From Leptospiraceae bacterium (GTDB taxonomy: Bacteria; Spirochaetota; Leptospiria; Leptospirales; Leptospiraceae), in contig JACKPA010000006.1 in NCBI GenBank assembly GCA_024233865.1, positions 186,001 through 250,000 of the forward strand: a stretch of DNA of 64,000 nucleotides, read 5' to 3'. Of this stretch, positions 27,760 to 35,625 are shown one piece after another. Position 1 is the stretch's first letter; each line of letters begins with the position of its first letter. A model generated the notes under the pieces. The model had not been told where the DNA came from. It worked only from the letters and a program-made list of their open reading frames with translations, and ran no database searches. The position numbers and the translations under genes were made by a program.

Positions 27760-29109
27760 ATGACAAACATAAAACTTAATCCAAAGTTTTTAAAAGGATT
27801 TTTAAAAGAAACGCAATTAGAAGATTTTTTGAAAAAATCTGTGGAAGCAAAAAAATTATTACACAATAAAGAAGGAGCTGGTTCTGACTTTTTAGGGTGG
27901 GTGGAGTTACCTAACCAAATTCAAGGTAAACAAATAAAAGAGCTACAAGAAACAGCAGAAAAAATTGCCGGTAATTCGGAATATCTGGTTGTTGTAGGTA
28001 TTGGTGGTTCGTATTTAGGTTCACGAGCTATTATAGAAGCCAATTCAAGTTCTTTTGATGTGGTTTCTTCTAATAAAACAAAAGTCCTTTACGCCGGGCA
28101 CCATATCGATCCGGACTACCATAATGAATTGTTGGATTTTTTAGAAGACAAAGAGTTTTCAATTAACGTGATCTCGAAGTCTGGAACAACAACCGAACCG
28201 GCGATAGCATTTCGAACATTGATGTCACTAGCGAAAAAAAAGTATGGAGAATCTAACCTAAAAAATAGAATTTATTCAACAACGGATTCCAAAAAAGGTG
28301 CTTTAAAAAAGCTTTCGGACGAATTCGGACTAAAAACTTTTGTAATACCGGACGATATTGGCGGCAGATTTTCTGTTTTAACACCGGTTGGATTGCTTCC
28401 TATTGCGGCTGCAGGAATAGATATACAAAAATTAGTAGATGGTGCGAGAACCATGGCTAGTTATTTAAAAAATGAAAATGACCCTTATGCCAATACATCT
28501 TGTTTATATGCAGCTTATCGAAATTTCTTTTATTCCGTTGGTCATAAACTAGAAATTTTGGTAAATTATAACCCCAAAATGCACTATTTTACGGAATGGT
28601 GGAAACAATTGTATGGAGAGAGTGAAGGCAAAGGAAAAAAAGGGATATTTCCAGCCGGAGTTGATTTGACCACTGATTTACATTCACTAGGTCAGTATAT
28701 CCAAGACGGTGAAAGAATAATTTTCGAAACAGTATTGAGCATCGTCTCACCTATGAAAAACCTTTTGATAGAAGAAGTGCAGGGTGACCCGGATGGCCTA
28801 AATTTTTTAGCTGGAAAAACTTTGTCCTACATCACAAACCAAGCAATGAAAGGTACCATGTTGGCTCATTTTGAAGGTGGTGTTCCTTGTATTGAGTTAC
28901 AAGTTCCTCAAATAAACTCGGAAATCTGTGGAGAATTGATCTATTTCTTTGAATATGCTTGCGGAATATCTGGATACCTTTTGGGAGTGAATCCTTTTGA
29001 TCAACCGGGAGTAGAAGACTATAAAAACAACATGTTTGCACTCTTGGGAAAAAAGGGATATGAATCCAAAAAGATAGAAGTTGAGAATAAACTAAAACAG
29101 TTGGATTGA
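27760..29109 (+). CDS. pgi: glucose-6-phosphate isomerase
   Basis: Pgi interconverts glucose-6-phosphate and fructose-6-phosphate. The 449-residue length places it in the compact bacterial class also seen in Firmicutes. Active-site segments are intact: GIGGSYLGSRA, SKSGTTTEP (phosphate-binding), GGRFSVLTPVG and the C-terminal NPFDQPGVEDYK with its catalytic Lys. AAGGA precedes the ATG. The gene ends ten bases before a small palindromic element that also contains a terminator. Confidence 0.95.
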   Translation: MTNIKLNPKFLKGFLKETQLEDFLKKSVEAKKLLHNKEGAGSDFLGWVELPNQIQGKQIKELQETAEKIAGNSEYLVVVGIGGSYLGSRAIIEANSSSFDVVSSNKTKVLYAGHHIDPDYHNELLDFLEDKEFSINVISKSGTTTEPAIAFRTLMSLAKKKYGESNLKNRIYSTTDSKKGALKKLSDEFGLKTFVIPDDIGGRFSVLTPVGLLPIAAAGIDIQKLVDGARTMASYLKNENDPYANTSCLYAAYRNFFYSVGHKLEILVNYNPKMHYFTEWWKQLYGESEGKGKKGIFPAGVDLTTDLHSLGQYIQDGERIIFETVLSIVSPMKNLLIEEVQGDPDGLNFLAGKTLSYITNQAMKGTMLAHFEGGVPCIELQVPQINSEICGELIYFFEYACGISGYLLGVNPFDQPGVEDYKNNMFALLGKKGYESKKIEVENKLKQLD

Positions 29110-29118
29110 TTTTTTTAT

Positions 29119-29261
29119 AGGGACTGTGTAAAAAGCCACTTCCAGCGGTCATTTGAGCGACGTGGTGAGTTAACCATAAAAAACCCCAATTAAATGTGGG
29201 GTTTTTGTATCAAAATGAGGGTGAAAATCTACTCAAGCGACCGCTTTTTACACAACCTCTT
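29119..29261. repeat. 143-bp MITE-like element with TGTGTAAAAAG termini
   Basis: The ends are imperfect inverted repeats: AGGGACTGTGTAAAAAG at the left and CTTTTTACACAACCTCTT at the right, continued inward by GCGGTC and TTGAG blocks on both sides. The centre holds a terminator hairpin. The element encodes nothing. The terminal sequence GGNTGTGTAA recurs at both ends of the element at 44546-44655, so these are two members of a dispersed family, possibly non-autonomous remnants of an insertion sequence. No clear target duplication is visible. Confidence 0.6.
29179..29206. terminator. bidirectional rho-independent terminator after pgi
   Basis: A ten-base stem (AAAAACCCCA with TGGGGTTTTT) encloses an eight-base loop. 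The T run on one strand and A run on the other let it stop transcription from pgi (plus strand) and from anything entering on the minus strand. It is inside the 143-bp palindromic element. Confidence 0.75.
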
Positions 29262-29270
29262 ACATGGATT

Positions 29271-29471
29271 TCATTGTTTCGATAAATAATGAGTAAGCTC
29301 TAGTGCGATTTCATCTATGGCAAACTCCAAATACTTTTGATTTTCTATCTTTTTTTTGTATAGCTCATATTTTTCTGACTTTTTTAGGTAAGGACTTTTT
29401 TGAACTAAAATTGGTTTTGTTTTAGAGGCTTCTTTTTTTGCTAAATTTCCTTCTACATCCAAAGTTTTCAT
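29271..29471 (-). CDS. hypothetical small basic protein (66 aa)
   Basis: Support for translation is an excellent Shine-Dalgarno (AGGAGGT, seven bases before the ATG). The product is 66 residues, rich in Lys and Glu, with a C-terminal amphipathic helix (YLEFAIDEIALELTHYLS). No cysteine or membrane segment. It sits 61 bases after the yraN gene and may end the large minus-strand ribosomal/HD operon. Family not recognised. Confidence 0.6.
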   Translation of the reverse strand: MKTLDVEGNLAKKEASKTKPILVQKSPYLKKSEKYELYKKKIENQKYLEFAIDEIALELTHYLSKQ

Positions 29472-29532
29472 AAGTTACCTCCTGTAACATTAGGTCATGG
29501 CACCATCCATGGAACCATTTATCCCATAAAAA

Positions 29533-29874
29533 CTAAAATAAATCCGTAAAAAATTCTACGTTTTCTCTTTCTATCTTTATTAGACAGAAAGATACTAGAT
29601 AATTTTTACTATATTTGGTATGTTTAGACAAAAAAAATTCTGTTAATTTCCTCATTTTACTAATTTTTTTTTCCGTAAAAGTCTCTAATGGTGAATAAAA
29701 TACTCCAGTCCAATTTTTAACTTCAGAAAAATATAGGGTTTCTCCTCTTAGAGAAATTATATCTATTTCACCTAAGCGGTTTCTAAAATTTGTATCAATA
29801 ATGGTGTGACCGCTTTTCTGTAAATACTCAATAGCAATACTTTCGCCTTCCTTACCCCTATCAATCTTATTCAT
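29533..29874 (-). CDS. yraN: YraN/UPF0102-family nuclease-like protein
   Basis: A protein of about 113 residues from the ATG at 29874, which overlaps the stop region of the HD gene by eight bases; an alternative start at 29898 adds eight residues. The motif order GKEGESIAIEYL, NFRNRLGEIDII and YFSEVKNW is the PD-(D/E)XK-like core of UPF0102 (E-x-D then E-V-K). The family is widespread next to rnhB and trmD and is thought to act on Holliday-junction-like DNA, though its role is poorly defined. Confidence 0.88.
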   Translation of the reverse strand: MNKIDRGKEGESIAIEYLQKSGHTIIDTNFRNRLGEIDIISLRGETLYFSEVKNWTGVFYSPLETFTEKKISKMRKLTEFFLSKHTKYSKNYLVSFCLIKIERENVEFFTDLF

Positions 29875-31027
29875 TTTCAGTTTCAATTTCCCAGTCAATT
29901 GCTCGAGTTATATATAACTGGTTTTCGTGTAAAAGGTCAACAAACAAAGAGTTATTCGTTCTGTTCCCCCATGAATCTTTTAATATCATTAATGCTGGTC
30001 TTAATGATTTCTCTTTATTTGCCTTCAATACTATGGCTAAGGAACTATCAGATAATTCAACGTAAGAGCCGACAGGATACATAGAAAGGCAATTCAAAAA
30101 AGTTCTAAGTATGGTGAGATCAAACTTATTCATGTTTACGCTTAACATATTCCTCATTGCCTCATAAGGTAGTTGTTTTTTTCTCCATGGGCGTTTAATG
30201 ATCATGGCTGAAAAATTATCAGCAACTGAGAATATTTTTGATGCTTGATCGATAGAATCTTTATTTAATTTCTGAGGATAACCGCTACCATCAAAGCTTT
30301 CGTGGTGCTGTAAGGCAATAACTGCCAAATTATTTTTTATCTTAAGAACTTTTGTTAGAAACTGATATCCAAATAGAGGGTGTTTTTTTATTACTTTAAA
30401 TTCTTCTTCATTTAGGCTTGAGTTTTTTTGGGAAATGGATGTAGGTAATTTGATCATTCCCGAATCAGCTAACAGTGAAGCGATACCTAGATCAACTAAT
30501 TTTGGATAGGAATAATGCATCTCCAAACCAATCAGTATGGAAAAAATTGTTGAATGTAAAACTTGATTGTAAAGATAATAGTCTTCATTTTTTCTTTGTA
30601 ACAAATTAAAAGAAACATTCTCACTGGTTTTAGTAAAATCGATAATCTCTTCCGTAATATTTCTTAACTGATTTATATCAAAAGATTTGTCTTCTGCTAT
30701 TTTTTGGTAACAGTTTTGAATTACATCAATTGACTTTTTATATATTTTGTTAAATGTTGGTAATTCTTTTACATATTTATCATAGATTTCTCGAAGAGAA
30801 GTATTTCCAAATACTTCCTGCATATCCGAAGTTAAAGAAATAGAATACATATCTTTAACTTCCTCTCCATCAGTCAAAACCTCGTTAAAACCAAACTTTT
30901 TTAACCTAGCAATATCTTCGTCTGTAATGGGAGTATTGGCATTTATAAATATATTTTCACTGTCAAGATAAAGAGGCTTTGAGTATCTCGTTCCAATTTT
31001 TAATTTAGATATATTAACTACTTTCAT
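29867..31027 (-). CDS. HD-GYP-like domain protein with degenerate HD motif
   Basis: The protein has 386 residues: an N-terminal DUF3391-like region (about 1-60), helices, then an HD-GYP-type domain (about 170-330). The GYP part is intact (HHESFDGSGYP, VADNFSAMI), as are the first His (LHSTI) and the HPLFGY histidine. The central HD pair is replaced by Ala-Asp in LLADSGM, where LLHDIG is expected. Such a change removes a metal ligand, so cyclic-di-GMP hydrolysis is doubtful and a sensing role is more likely. It is in the operon with yraN and the FlhB-like gene. Confidence 0.82.
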   Translation of the reverse strand: MKVVNISKLKIGTRYSKPLYLDSENIFINANTPITDEDIARLKKFGFNEVLTDGEEVKDMYSISLTSDMQEVFGNTSLREIYDKYVKELPTFNKIYKKSIDVIQNCYQKIAEDKSFDINQLRNITEEIIDFTKTSENVSFNLLQRKNEDYYLYNQVLHSTIFSILIGLEMHYSYPKLVDLGIASLLADSGMIKLPTSISQKNSSLNEEEFKVIKKHPLFGYQFLTKVLKIKNNLAVIALQHHESFDGSGYPQKLNKDSIDQASKIFSVADNFSAMIIKRPWRKKQLPYEAMRNMLSVNMNKFDLTILRTFLNCLSMYPVGSYVELSDSSLAIVLKANKEKSLRPALMILKDSWGNRTNNSLFVDLLHENQLYITRAIDWEIETENE

Positions 31028-31036
31028 CTATCCAAT

Positions 31037-31300
31037 TTATGAATGAGTACGATCCATATCCTTATCTAATTGATAAATAAATTTAAAAATACCCGCAACA
31101 GCTTTGTAAAGTTTTTCCGGAATCTCTTCACCTATAGGGACTTTCAAAAGGCTTGTTGCAAGACCTGGATTTCTAACTACTTGAACAGAATTTTTTTTAG
31201 CTATCTCAAATATTTTATCTCCAATATAACCACAACCACTAGCTATTACAATAGGAGCATCCTGTTCTTCTGGTAAAAATTTTAAAGCAACAGAAACCAT
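31037..31300 (-). CDS. free-standing FlhB C-terminal domain-like protein
   Basis: The 87-residue protein corresponds to the cytoplasmic domain of FlhB/YscU after the NPTH autocleavage site: it begins MVSVALKF, then has IVIASGCGYIGDKIFEIAKK, the VVRNPGLATSLL segment and the final IPEKLYKAVAGIFKFIYQLD. The membrane part and the NPTH motif are absent. Such proteins (FhlB) occur in flagellated bacteria and can replace or modulate the FlhB domain in the export-specificity switch. Here it is linked to the translation operon rather than to flagellar genes. Confidence 0.8.
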   Translation of the reverse strand: MVSVALKFLPEEQDAPIVIASGCGYIGDKIFEIAKKNSVQVVRNPGLATSLLKVPIGEEIPEKLYKAVAGIFKFIYQLDKDMDRTHS

Positions 31301-32068
31301 TTAAGCCTCCCACTCAACATAATTTTTAAGTCCGGTTTCAGATGAATATCTTATTACAATTTCAAAAGGATTTATACCATAATCACTCAGATATTTTGAA
31401 AACACATCTTTTTTTTGTATAACACAATTATAAGCTTCCAAATTTTCAAAAAAAGAATATACTATCAAATCGGACAAATCCTCTTGCTCCCACTTTAAAT
31501 AAAAAATTGTCACGCCTACTTTTTTTGTTATAATTTTTAGATAAAAAATTTTTAATTTTTCTAGCTTTCCAATATAGGCATCTGCTTTCCCCTCTGAAAA
31601 ATCCCAATGAAAATAAGGAGTGTTTACATCCCATTCTATCCCTGGTAAATAAATAGCTAGTAAACTTACTATCTTAGATATTTCAACACTTTTTCTCGAA
31701 AATTGTTCAATACCTTTTTTAATAATATCCATTGGGAATAAATTGCTTTTCAGCCAAATATTAAAATCTTTTGTTATCCTACGCTCGTTTCCAATATAGT
31801 AAAACCTATCCACAACTTTCAAATCAACATGATTTGCTTTGTGGTTGACTTTCAAATTTAGGTTCTCTCCTTTTATTAATTTAAGATCAGAATAAACTTC
31901 AAATTTTTTTCCTTTTGAAAATAAAGTATAATAATTCGATTTTTTTTGTTGCCCATCCAAAACTTTTGCTAAAATAAAAGAATCATAAAACAGATTTTCA
32001 TTTCTACCAAATTTTTTAGGAATTAATAGATTTCCTTTTAAATTTATTTGATAGACTCTTGCTCCCAA
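31301..32068 (-). CDS. hypothetical protein between rnhB and the FlhB-like gene
   Basis: The protein has 255 residues, starting most probably at the TTG at 32068, because no ATG follows for more than 150 codons and this start overlaps the end of rnhB by 25 bases. It is a beta-rich N-terminal half followed by a mixed C-terminal half; no signal peptide or membrane helix. Its place between rnhB and the FlhB-like gene suggests a flagellar or secretion-related accessory role, but I do not recognise the sequence. Confidence 0.6.
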   Translation of the reverse strand: MGARVYQINLKGNLLIPKKFGRNENLFYDSFILAKVLDGQQKKSNYYTLFSKGKKFEVYSDLKLIKGENLNLKVNHKANHVDLKVVDRFYYIGNERRITKDFNIWLKSNLFPMDIIKKGIEQFSRKSVEISKIVSLLAIYLPGIEWDVNTPYFHWDFSEGKADAYIGKLEKLKIFYLKIITKKVGVTIFYLKWEQEDLSDLIVYSFFENLEAYNCVIQKKDVFSKYLSDYGINPFEIVIRYSSETGLKNYVEWEA

Positions 32069-32811
32069 TTTTTAGTTCCTTTTTTTATAACAAAAGTTTT
32101 TCTATGAATTCTACAATATCCAAATTTTTCAATATTTTTTATATGAACTTTAGTCCCATAGCCTTTGTGTTTTTCAAATTCGTATTCCGGAAATTTGGAG
32201 CTCATTTTTTGCATAAACCAATCTCTATTCACTTTAGCTATAATAGAAGCTGCTGCTATGGATGCTATTTTTGAATCTCCTTTAACAATAGACTTATAAG
32301 ATAAATTTTTATCAAATCTACTAAAATTATAGTTTCCATCAATTAATAAATAAGGATTTTTTAATCCCGATTTTACCACAAGTTTCTTTAGACCATAATA
32401 TATACTATATGTTAGACCATAATTATCAATAAATTTATTACTCACAAATTGTAATAAGGCAACTTTTGCATATTTTTTTATTTCAAAATACACAAATTCT
32501 CTCTTTTTGGGAGATAATAACTTCGAATCATTAAGAGAAGATAAAATACTTCCCTTTAATATAGTTGTCAAAGCCTCTTGCGAAAAGGAAACTAAAGAGA
32601 TAGAGAGAGGACCTGCCAAAGGTCCTCTTCCAGCCTCATCTATTCCACAAACTTCATAATTATTATAAAAATTATATTCTTCTGGAATAAACCTATCATG
32701 ATAGAAACAAATTTCTTTAAGCAGTAGTATTCTCTTTATTCTCAGTTTTATTTTCGGCAGATTTTTTGGCTTCCTCTTCTTTTTTCTGCTTTTTCTTTTC
32801 TGCCTGAACAA
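32044..32811 (-). CDS. rnhB: ribonuclease HII (start uncertain)
   Basis: RNase HII removes ribonucleotides from DNA and RNA-DNA hybrids. The catalytic core is clear: GIDEAGRGPLAGP, the LNDSKLLSPKKRE segment, LLIDGNY and the KVNRDWFM/KGYGTK region. The frame runs open into rplS up to a TTG at 32811, giving about 45 extra Lys/Arg-rich residues that are simply the other frame of the rplS tail. There is no ATG, GTG or TTG between the rplS stop and the catalytic core, so either this TTG or a rare start (CTG or ATT near 32725-32715) is used. Confidence 0.9.
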   Translation of the reverse strand: MFRQKRKSRKKKRKPKNLPKIKLRIKRILLLKEICFYHDRFIPEEYNFYNNYEVCGIDEAGRGPLAGPLSISLVSFSQEALTTILKGSILSSLNDSKLLSPKKREFVYFEIKKYAKVALLQFVSNKFIDNYGLTYSIYYGLKKLVVKSGLKNPYLLIDGNYNFSRFDKNLSYKSIVKGDSKIASIAAASIIAKVNRDWFMQKMSSKFPEYEFEKHKGYGTKVHIKNIEKFGYCRIHRKTFVIKKGTKNWEQESIK

Positions 32812-33163
32812 TAGCCTGACCGCCTCTCAATTCCTTAATTTTTGTGGCTTTACCTCTTCTTTCCCGCAAGTAATATAGTTTAGCCCTCCGAACGTGACCT
32901 TTTCTCACTAATTCAACTTTCGTGACACGTGGTGAATGAAGAGGAAATATTCTTTCAACCCCTACATCATAAGAAACCCTTCTGACTGTAAAAGTTTTAC
33001 CATTCATTTTATTTGAGATGGCAATTACAACACCTTCGTAAATTTGAGTTCTTTCTTTATCACCTTCCTTGATTTTATAGTGAACTTTTACCGTATCCCC
33101 TATATCAAAGTTAATCTCTCTTGTTCTATCCGATTCAAGCAATTCTGCTGCAAAATGATCCAT
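32717..33163 (-). CDS. rplS: 50S ribosomal protein L19
   Basis: L19 sits at the 30S-50S interface. The core (about residues 1-115) shows the expected FDIGDTVKVHYKIKEGDKER, RIQ-like YEGVVIA, GVERIFPLHSP and VRRAKLYYLRERRGKA blocks. The C-terminal 30 residues are an unusual Lys/Glu/Asn-rich tail (148 residues in all; about 115-120 is common). It follows trmD by 18 bases in the usual rpsP-rimM-trmD-rplS order. Confidence 0.95.
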   Translation of the reverse strand: MDHFAAELLESDRTREINFDIGDTVKVHYKIKEGDKERTQIYEGVVIAISNKMNGKTFTVRRVSYDVGVERIFPLHSPRVTKVELVRKGHVRRAKLYYLRERRGKATKIKELRGGQAIVQAEKKKQKKEEEAKKSAENKTENKENTTA

Positions 33164-33181
33164 ATCTTCTCCTCCTTATCT

Positions 33182-33829
33182 CTATAATCTTCTCTTGTTG
33201 TTCTCTTTCCAATTTTTAATCTCTTTATGATTTCCGCTCAATAAAATTTCCGGCACTAACCATCCTTTATACTTACTTGGACGCGTGTATTGTGGATATT
33301 CAAGCAAACCTTTAACATTATGAGACTCGTCTTCCAAACTCGCTGCCTCTCCCATAAAACCAGGAATCAACCTAACAACCGAATCCGCAATACATAAGGC
33401 TGCCAAATCGCCACATGACAAAACAAATTCACCCAGACTTAATTCCATATCAACAAAATTTTCAACTACTCTATAGTCAACACCTTCAAAATACCCTGAT
33501 ATCAGTGTTATATTTCTGTCCATAGATTGCAGATAATTTGCCATTTCTTGATTATAAACTTTACCTGAAGCAGACATCAAACAAACAATACCCTTGCTTT
33601 CTCCCAAAGATTCCAAAGCTCTTTCTATCGGCTCAATTTTCAAAAGCATACCAGGTCCACCACCATAAATCGTGTCATCAACTCTTCCGAATTTATCCAA
33701 AGAAAAATCCCTCAAGTATACTACACGAATATTAAAAATGCCTTTCTCAATTGCCTTTTTTTGAAGCCCATCACAAAAATAAGACTCTATCCTTTCTGGA
33801 AAAAGTGTTATAAAATTAATTGTGATCAA
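33182..33829 (-). CDS. trmD: tRNA (guanine37-N1)-methyltransferase TrmD
   Basis: TrmD methylates G37 of tRNAs and prevents frameshifts. The SPOUT knot and its SAM-binding parts are visible: ITLFPERIESYF, DDTIYGGGPGMLLK, LSLGEFVLSCGDLAAL and GLLEYPQYTRP. The Gly-Gly of the usual VLTGGELAA motif is Cys-Gly here. The length of 215 residues is at the short end. The start overlaps rimM by 14 bases. Confidence 0.95.
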   Translation of the reverse strand: MITINFITLFPERIESYFCDGLQKKAIEKGIFNIRVVYLRDFSLDKFGRVDDTIYGGGPGMLLKIEPIERALESLGESKGIVCLMSASGKVYNQEMANYLQSMDRNITLISGYFEGVDYRVVENFVDMELSLGEFVLSCGDLAALCIADSVVRLIPGFMGEAASLEDESHNVKGLLEYPQYTRPSKYKGWLVPEILLSGNHKEIKNWKENNKRRL

Positions 33830-34343
33830 AATCTACCCAGTCAAATATTTCGATAAACCCATTATCAATATTAACCTCCCCAACAAACCTATTAACAAAA
33901 GGAATTAAAATTTCCTGTTTATTATCATCTATAAATCTAAGAATAGGGTGTGCAGGGTTATCCATGACCTCAACTACCTTAAACTCCTTATAGAGAATAT
34001 CGTTTGATTTAGGGTACAAACCTAGCAGCTGATAAACAAAAAAGTCATCCGAATTTAGCGGTATTTTATCCTTGCGAACATAAATTTTAGTTCCAACAAT
34101 AACTTCAGCCTCTTCAATTGTAGAAAAACCATCCATAATAAAGACAAAAACATTTGCAGCTTTCCAAAACTTTTCTAATTTTATAGGTTTAATGCTATTT
34201 TGAGATAACGGTAAATTTAAATAAACATGTATAGGTTCTTGTAAAACTTCTAAAATATCTCCTGAAGTTAAAACCTTTACAGCTCCCTTTAAACCAAAAG
34301 TAGCAACTACCTTCCCTATTAAAATATAATCATCTGGATTCAC
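33816..34343 (-). CDS. rimM: ribosome maturation factor RimM
   Basis: RimM binds S19 and helps 30S head assembly. The N-terminal part has the GKVVATFGLKGAVKV motif and the C-terminal PRC-barrel part shows FFVYQLLGL, EVMDNPAHPIL and LIPFVNRFV. Total 175 residues, a normal size. It lies between khpA and trmD in the standard order; a 41-base gap separates it from khpA. Confidence 0.93.
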   Translation of the reverse strand: MNPDDYILIGKVVATFGLKGAVKVLTSGDILEVLQEPIHVYLNLPLSQNSIKPIKLEKFWKAANVFVFIMDGFSTIEEAEVIVGTKIYVRKDKIPLNSDDFFVYQLLGLYPKSNDILYKEFKVVEVMDNPAHPILRFIDDNKQEILIPFVNRFVGEVNIDNGFIEIFDWVDFDHN

Positions 34344-34384
34344 TGGAAACGTCTAGTATCAGAATCTATATAATTATTGATGTT

Positions 34385-34621
34385 TTAATCAATAATTTCC
34401 AGGCTATAATTTTTCCCTTCTTTTACGGAAGCTGCGGTGACAATCGTTCTTAAGGATTTTGCAATTCGACCGCTTTTACCAATAACCTTTCCGACATCTT
34501 CCGGTGCAACCCTTAATTCTATAATATTAGTGTCTTCTCCCGGAACTTCCCTAATGTTTACTTCCTCTGGTTTATCTACCAAAAACGAAACAATGTAACC
34601 AAGCAATCCCTCAGGACTCAT
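34385..34621 (-). CDS. khpA: KH-domain RNA-binding protein KhpA
   Basis: This is the 78-residue UPF0109/YlqC family: a single KH domain with the GKVIGKSGRIAKSLRTI stretch holding the GxxG loop (GKSG). In Gram-positives it partners with KhpB in small-RNA and cell-elongation control. It overlaps the end of rpsP by 11 bases, its usual neighbour. Confidence 0.92.
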   Translation of the reverse strand: MSPEGLLGYIVSFLVDKPEEVNIREVPGEDTNIIELRVAPEDVGKVIGKSGRIAKSLRTIVTAASVKEGKNYSLEIID

Positions 34622-34886
34622 CCTGTACCTTTTTTTGGGTAAATTTAGACCAAATACCGGACTTCTTTAATAGTTCTTTAACTGTATTTGTGGGTTGTGC
34701 ACCCTTTTTTAGCCATTCTACGACCTTTTCTTCTTTGAATACGGTTTGTCCTGTTTTATACACAGGATGGTAATGCCCTAATATTTCTATAAACCTACCA
34801 TCTCGCGGAAAATTACTGTCAGCGGCAACAACCCTATAATGAGGTTCATTTTTTGCTCCTGTTCGTTGTAATCTAATCCTTACCAA
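34611..34886 (-). CDS. rpsP: 30S ribosomal protein S16
   Basis: The protein has 91 residues with the S16 signatures VRIRLQRTGAKNEPHYRVVAADS, GRFIEILGHYHP and VVEWLKKGAQPT. The start is a TTG at 34886, fixed by GAGGGG eight bases upstream and by the conserved N-terminus. This is the first gene of the ribosomal/tRNA-modification operon, with a promoter about 60 bases upstream. Confidence 0.95.
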   Translation of the reverse strand: MVRIRLQRTGAKNEPHYRVVAADSNFPRDGRFIEILGHYHPVYKTGQTVFKEEKVVEWLKKGAQPTNTVKELLKKSGIWSKFTQKKVQDES

Positions 34887-34943
34887 TTTTCTACCCCTCT
34901 CATAATATGATATAATAAGTGCGTTGTAATGTACTGATTTGCT

Positions 34944-34971
34944 AAAATATTTATTATGGTTATTTTGTCAA
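34944..34971 (-). promoter_or_regulatory. promoter of the rpsP operon
   Basis: On the minus strand a perfect -35 TTGACA (34966-34971) is followed after 16 bases by TATTTT (34944-34949). It lies partly inside the last codons of rpe, so rpe transcription and operon initiation overlap. The distance to the rpsP start leaves a leader of about 50 bases. Confidence 0.6.
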
Positions 34972-35604
34972 TTGTTTTAGAACACTAGCGTTTTTGTTAG
35001 GCATACCATTTCCAAAAATTGAAGAACCAGCTACGCAAATATTCACTCCTGCCTTATGAAGAAATACTATATTTTCAGCATTCACTCCGCCATCAACTTC
35101 AAGCAAAGTATTTGAGCCTTTCAAAAGTTCTTTAGCCTTTTTAATTTTTTCCAATCCATGTTTGACAAACTTTTGTCCGTAAAAGCCGGGATCAACCGTC
35201 ATAATTAAAAGTAAATCTATGTATGGCAATAGATTCGATATACTTTCAATAGAGGTTCCAGGGTTTATGGCGACACCAGCCTTAATATTGTTAGAATGAA
35301 TTTCATCTACAAGCCGAATACCAAAATTTGTTGTTTCCGCATGGAATGTTATAAACTCTGGTTTTAAAGAGTAATATTTGGGAACTTCTGATTCGGGATT
35401 TTTTACCATTAAATGGACATCCAAGGGAATGGAAGTAAAATTACCGATTTCTTTGGTAACGGCTTCTCCAAAACTGATCTGTGGTACAAAATTCCCATCC
35501 ATAACATCTATATGGACGTAATCTATCTGGTCTTTATCCAATTCCGGTAGGGTTTTTGAAAGTCCGGTTATCTGAGTTGCCAAAATAGAAGCGGATAGTT
35601 TCAT
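34960..35604 (-). CDS. rpe: ribulose-phosphate 3-epimerase
   Basis: Rpe interconverts ribulose-5-phosphate and xylulose-5-phosphate in the pentose phosphate path. The TIM-barrel motifs are intact: SASILA, DYVHIDVMDGNFVP, DVHLMV, MTVDPGFYGQKF and LEVDGGVN. The length of 214 residues is typical. It stands 21 bases after the PASTA protein gene and is likely in the fmt-PASTA-rpe transcript. Confidence 0.94.
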   Translation of the reverse strand: MKLSASILATQITGLSKTLPELDKDQIDYVHIDVMDGNFVPQISFGEAVTKEIGNFTSIPLDVHLMVKNPESEVPKYYSLKPEFITFHAETTNFGIRLVDEIHSNNIKAGVAINPGTSIESISNLLPYIDLLLIMTVDPGFYGQKFVKHGLEKIKKAKELLKGSNTLLEVDGGVNAENIVFLHKAGVNICVAGSSIFGNGMPNKNASVLKQLTK

Positions 35605-35625
35605 AACAATTGCCTTCTTGCCATT

